Part shown: piece by piece, positions 60,542 through 64,000 of the stretch | How the letters are laid out: the number at the start of each line of letters is the position of its first letter | Position numbering within the stretch: the stretch's first letter is position 1 | From: JASHUC01 sp035523875 | Lineage (GTDB): Bacteria > Pseudomonadota > Gammaproteobacteria > Steroidobacterales > Steroidobacteraceae | Assembly (NCBI GenBank): GCA_035523875.1 | Contig: DATKPY010000051.1 | Span: forward strand, 62,001-126,000 | Length of the DNA: 64,000 bases | Direction of reading: 5' to 3' | The notes under the pieces: model-generated | What the model was told of the DNA's origin: nothing | Databases searched by the model: none | Seen by the model: only the letters and a program-made list of their open reading frames with translations | Made by a program: the position numbers and the translations under genes

Positions 60542-62191
60542 TCACATGCTCTCGGGCGCGCTCACCCCGAGAAGCGTGAGTGCGTTGCGGATCACTTGCT
60601 GAACCCCGAGCACGAGCACCAGCCGTGCGTTACGGAGCGGCGCGTCGCTCACGATGAATTGCTCGGCGTTGTAGTAGGTGTGGAAGGCAGTTGCGAGCTC
60701 GCGCAGGTAGTGCACGAGCATGTGAGGCGCGCGCGCGGCAGCCGCCTGCGCGATCGATTCGGGGTAGCGCGCGAGGGTGCCGAGCACGGCCTGCTCGTGC
60801 TCGCCCGCGAGCAGTGCGGTGCTCGCAAGCCCCGCCGTCCGGTCGAGCTCGAGCCCGCGGGCCGCGAGCTGCTTCATCACGCTCGCGACGCGCGCGTGCG
60901 CATACTGCACGTAGTACACGGGGTTCTCCTCGGAGCGCGAGCGCGCCAGGTCCACGTCGAAGACGAACTCCGCGTCCGCCTTGCGTGACACCAGGAAGAA
61001 TCGCACCGCGTCGCGTCCCACCCAGTCGATGAGGTCGCGCAGCGTCACGTACGCTCCGGCGCGCTTGGAGATCTTCACCTCCTCGCTTCCGCGCATCACC
61101 CTCACCATCTGGTGAAGCACATACTCCGGATAGCCCTGCGGGATCTCGAGGCTCAAGGCCTGCAGACCGGCGCGCACGCGTGCGACGGTGCCGTGATGAT
61201 CGGCGCCTTGCACGTTGATCGCGAGCTTGAACCCTCGCCGCCACTTGTTGACGTGATAGGCCACGTCGGGAACGAAGTACGTGTAGCTGCCGTCGGACTT
61301 GCGGATCACCCGATCCTTGTCATCGCCGTACTCCGTGGTGCGCAGCCACAGTGCACCCTCGCTCTCGTAGGTCTTGCCGCTCGCGATCAGTCCCTGCACC
61401 GTCGCATCGAGGCTGCCATCGCCGTAGAGGCTCGACTCGAGGAAGTACACGTCGAACCGCAAGCCGAATTCCTTCAGATCGAGGTCCTGCTCGCGGCGCA
61501 GATACGCGACCGCGAAGCGCCGCACCGCCTCGATGTCGCCCAGGTCGCCGCCGGCCGCCACGAAGTCGCGAGCAACCTCGTGCACGTAGTCCCCCGCATA
61601 GCCGTCCTTCGGCCAGTCGGGCTCCCCCGGCAGCACGCCCCGGCCGCGCGCTTGCACCGAGAGCGCGAGGTTTTGGATCTGGGCTCCCGCGTCGTTGTAG
61701 TAGTACTCGCGCGTCACCTCGTAGCCGACCGCCTGCAGCAACCGTGCGAGCGCATCTCCGAGCGCGGCTTGACGGCCATGGCCGACGTGCAGCGGCCCGG
61801 TCGGGTTGGCCGAGACGAACTCGACGAGCACCCGCTCTCCGTGACCGCTGCTGCCGCCTCCATAGCGCTCGCCCTGCTCGAGAACCTGCGCGAGCTCCTG
61901 CCCGTAGGCATCGCGCGAGAGGAAGAAATTGATGAAGCCAGCTCCGGCGACCTCGGCGCGCGCGAGAAGAGGGCTCGCCGGCAGCGCATCGAGGATCGAG
62001 CGGGCGAGCTCCCGCGGATTGCGCCGCGCGGCTTTCGCGAGCCTCAGGGCGACGTTCGAGGCGAAGTCTCCATGCTGCGCATCGCGCGTGCGCTCGACGA
62101 TCACGCTCGCCGCATCCGGGGGTGTTGCGAGCACCCCCGCGGGCAGGCTCTCGAGGGCCCGCAACAGAAGCTGCTCCAGCTGCTGCTTCAA
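60542..62191 (-). CDS. argS: Arginyl-tRNA synthetase
   Basis: The 549-residue class I synthetase charges tRNA-Arg. The signature HVGHGR at 135-140 (HIGH motif) and VKISKRAG (KMSK-type, without the first Met) are present, as is the N-terminal additional domain starting at residue 1 (QLEQLLLRALES). The C-terminal anticodon domain ends VRNALTLLGVSAPESM, a typical ending. The start is a TTG at 62191. No ATG exists nearby and the family aligns from MKQQL. It heads the argS-SPOR unit, 119 bases after priA on the same strand. Confidence 0.95.
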   Translation of the reverse strand: MKQQLEQLLLRALESLPAGVLATPPDAASVIVERTRDAQHGDFASNVALRLAKAARRNPRELARSILDALPASPLLARAEVAGAGFINFFLSRDAYGQELAQVLEQGERYGGGSSGHGERVLVEFVSANPTGPLHVGHGRQAALGDALARLLQAVGYEVTREYYYNDAGAQIQNLALSVQARGRGVLPGEPDWPKDGYAGDYVHEVARDFVAAGGDLGDIEAVRRFAVAYLRREQDLDLKEFGLRFDVYFLESSLYGDGSLDATVQGLIASGKTYESEGALWLRTTEYGDDKDRVIRKSDGSYTYFVPDVAYHVNKWRRGFKLAINVQGADHHGTVARVRAGLQALSLEIPQGYPEYVLHQMVRVMRGSEEVKISKRAGAYVTLRDLIDWVGRDAVRFFLVSRKADAEFVFDVDLARSRSEENPVYYVQYAHARVASVMKQLAARGLELDRTAGLASTALLAGEHEQAVLGTLARYPESIAQAAAARAPHMLVHYLRELATAFHTYYNAEQFIVSDAPLRNARLVLVLGVQQVIRNALTLLGVSAPESM

Positions 62192-62266
62192 GGAATGATC
62201 CGTCCGAGGAGGAAACTCGAAAGTCTACCGCAGCCGCGTGCGCCGATCTCGGCAGATGACGACGCT

Positions 62267-62283
62267 CGACGGCAACGCCGTCG
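62267..62283. other. Short perfect hairpin between priA and argS
   Basis: CGACGGC and GCCGTCG pair perfectly around a three-base AAC loop. It stands 28 bases after the priA stop on the minus strand and has no U-run, so it may stabilise the mRNA end or be chance. Confidence 0.3.
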
Positions 62284-62310
62284 CACGGCGGCCCGTGCGC
62301 ACCGCGGATC

Positions 62311-64000
<1,690 letters not shown>

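Overview
This is a GC-rich bacterial chromosome segment, densely packed with genes on both strands. The gene content points to a gammaproteobacterium. It has the heptose genes gmhB and hldE of Gram-negative LPS, a MacAB-type tripartite efflux set, an Mla-type lipid transporter, and oligopeptidase A. It also carries the familiar gammaproteobacterial neighbourhood def-fmt-rsmB / dprA-smg-topA / aroE. The order def-fmt-rsmB-DUF4390-NtrY-like-NtrX-like suggests the Xanthomonadales/Steroidobacterales/Nevskiales side of the class. That placement is an inference, because no rRNA is present. I saw no tRNA, rRNA, CRISPR array, insertion sequence, integrase or phage gene. The window looks like core chromosome with some lineage-specific insertions.

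Region 1-15.9 kb. A cut-off GMC oxidoreductase and a short-chain dehydrogenase precede a macA-macB-tolC-like efflux operon (minus strand), then glmS. gmhB-hldE and a CHAD-domain gene follow on the plus strand. Next come an aldo/keto reductase, sixA, and rimO, which is coupled to a 61-residue membrane protein. A YfcE-like phosphoesterase and a PEBP-family protein end the region.

Region 16-22.1 kb is accessory-looking. It has a three-gene overlapping set (PurD-like ATP-grasp enzyme, small methyltransferase, unknown 124-residue protein), a 398-base stretch in which I recognise nothing, an unknown 193-residue protein, and two tandem paralogous carriers of the NTP/NDP-exchange type.

Region 22.1-41 kb. 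A Ser/Thr kinase fused to a degenerate receiver domain is divergent from an exeA-gspB pair. fadE and mdh follow on the minus strand. A YtrA-type GntR regulator with its own palindromic operator, a 37-residue membrane peptide and an ABC exporter form one apparent operon. The Mla-like operon comes next: a STAS-permease fusion, an ATPase, an MCE protein and a lipoprotein. After it lie a phospholipase-D-like protein with altered HKD motifs, a large GGDEF-EAL protein, a VanY-type peptidase and an HD hydrolase.

Region 41-64 kb is housekeeping. It holds xthA, prlC, gor, aroE, rlmJ, topA, smg, dprA and a LysM lipoprotein. The def-fmt-rsmB-DUF4390-kinase-regulator run follows, then a SPOR protein, argS and a cut-off priA.

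Genes very often overlap by ATGA, GTGA or TTGA, so translational coupling is the rule. The most unusual items are the self-regulated GntR/peptide/ABC unit, the NtrX-like regulator whose ATPase motifs are eroded, the receiver-kinase fusion, and the ATP-grasp/methyltransferase set.
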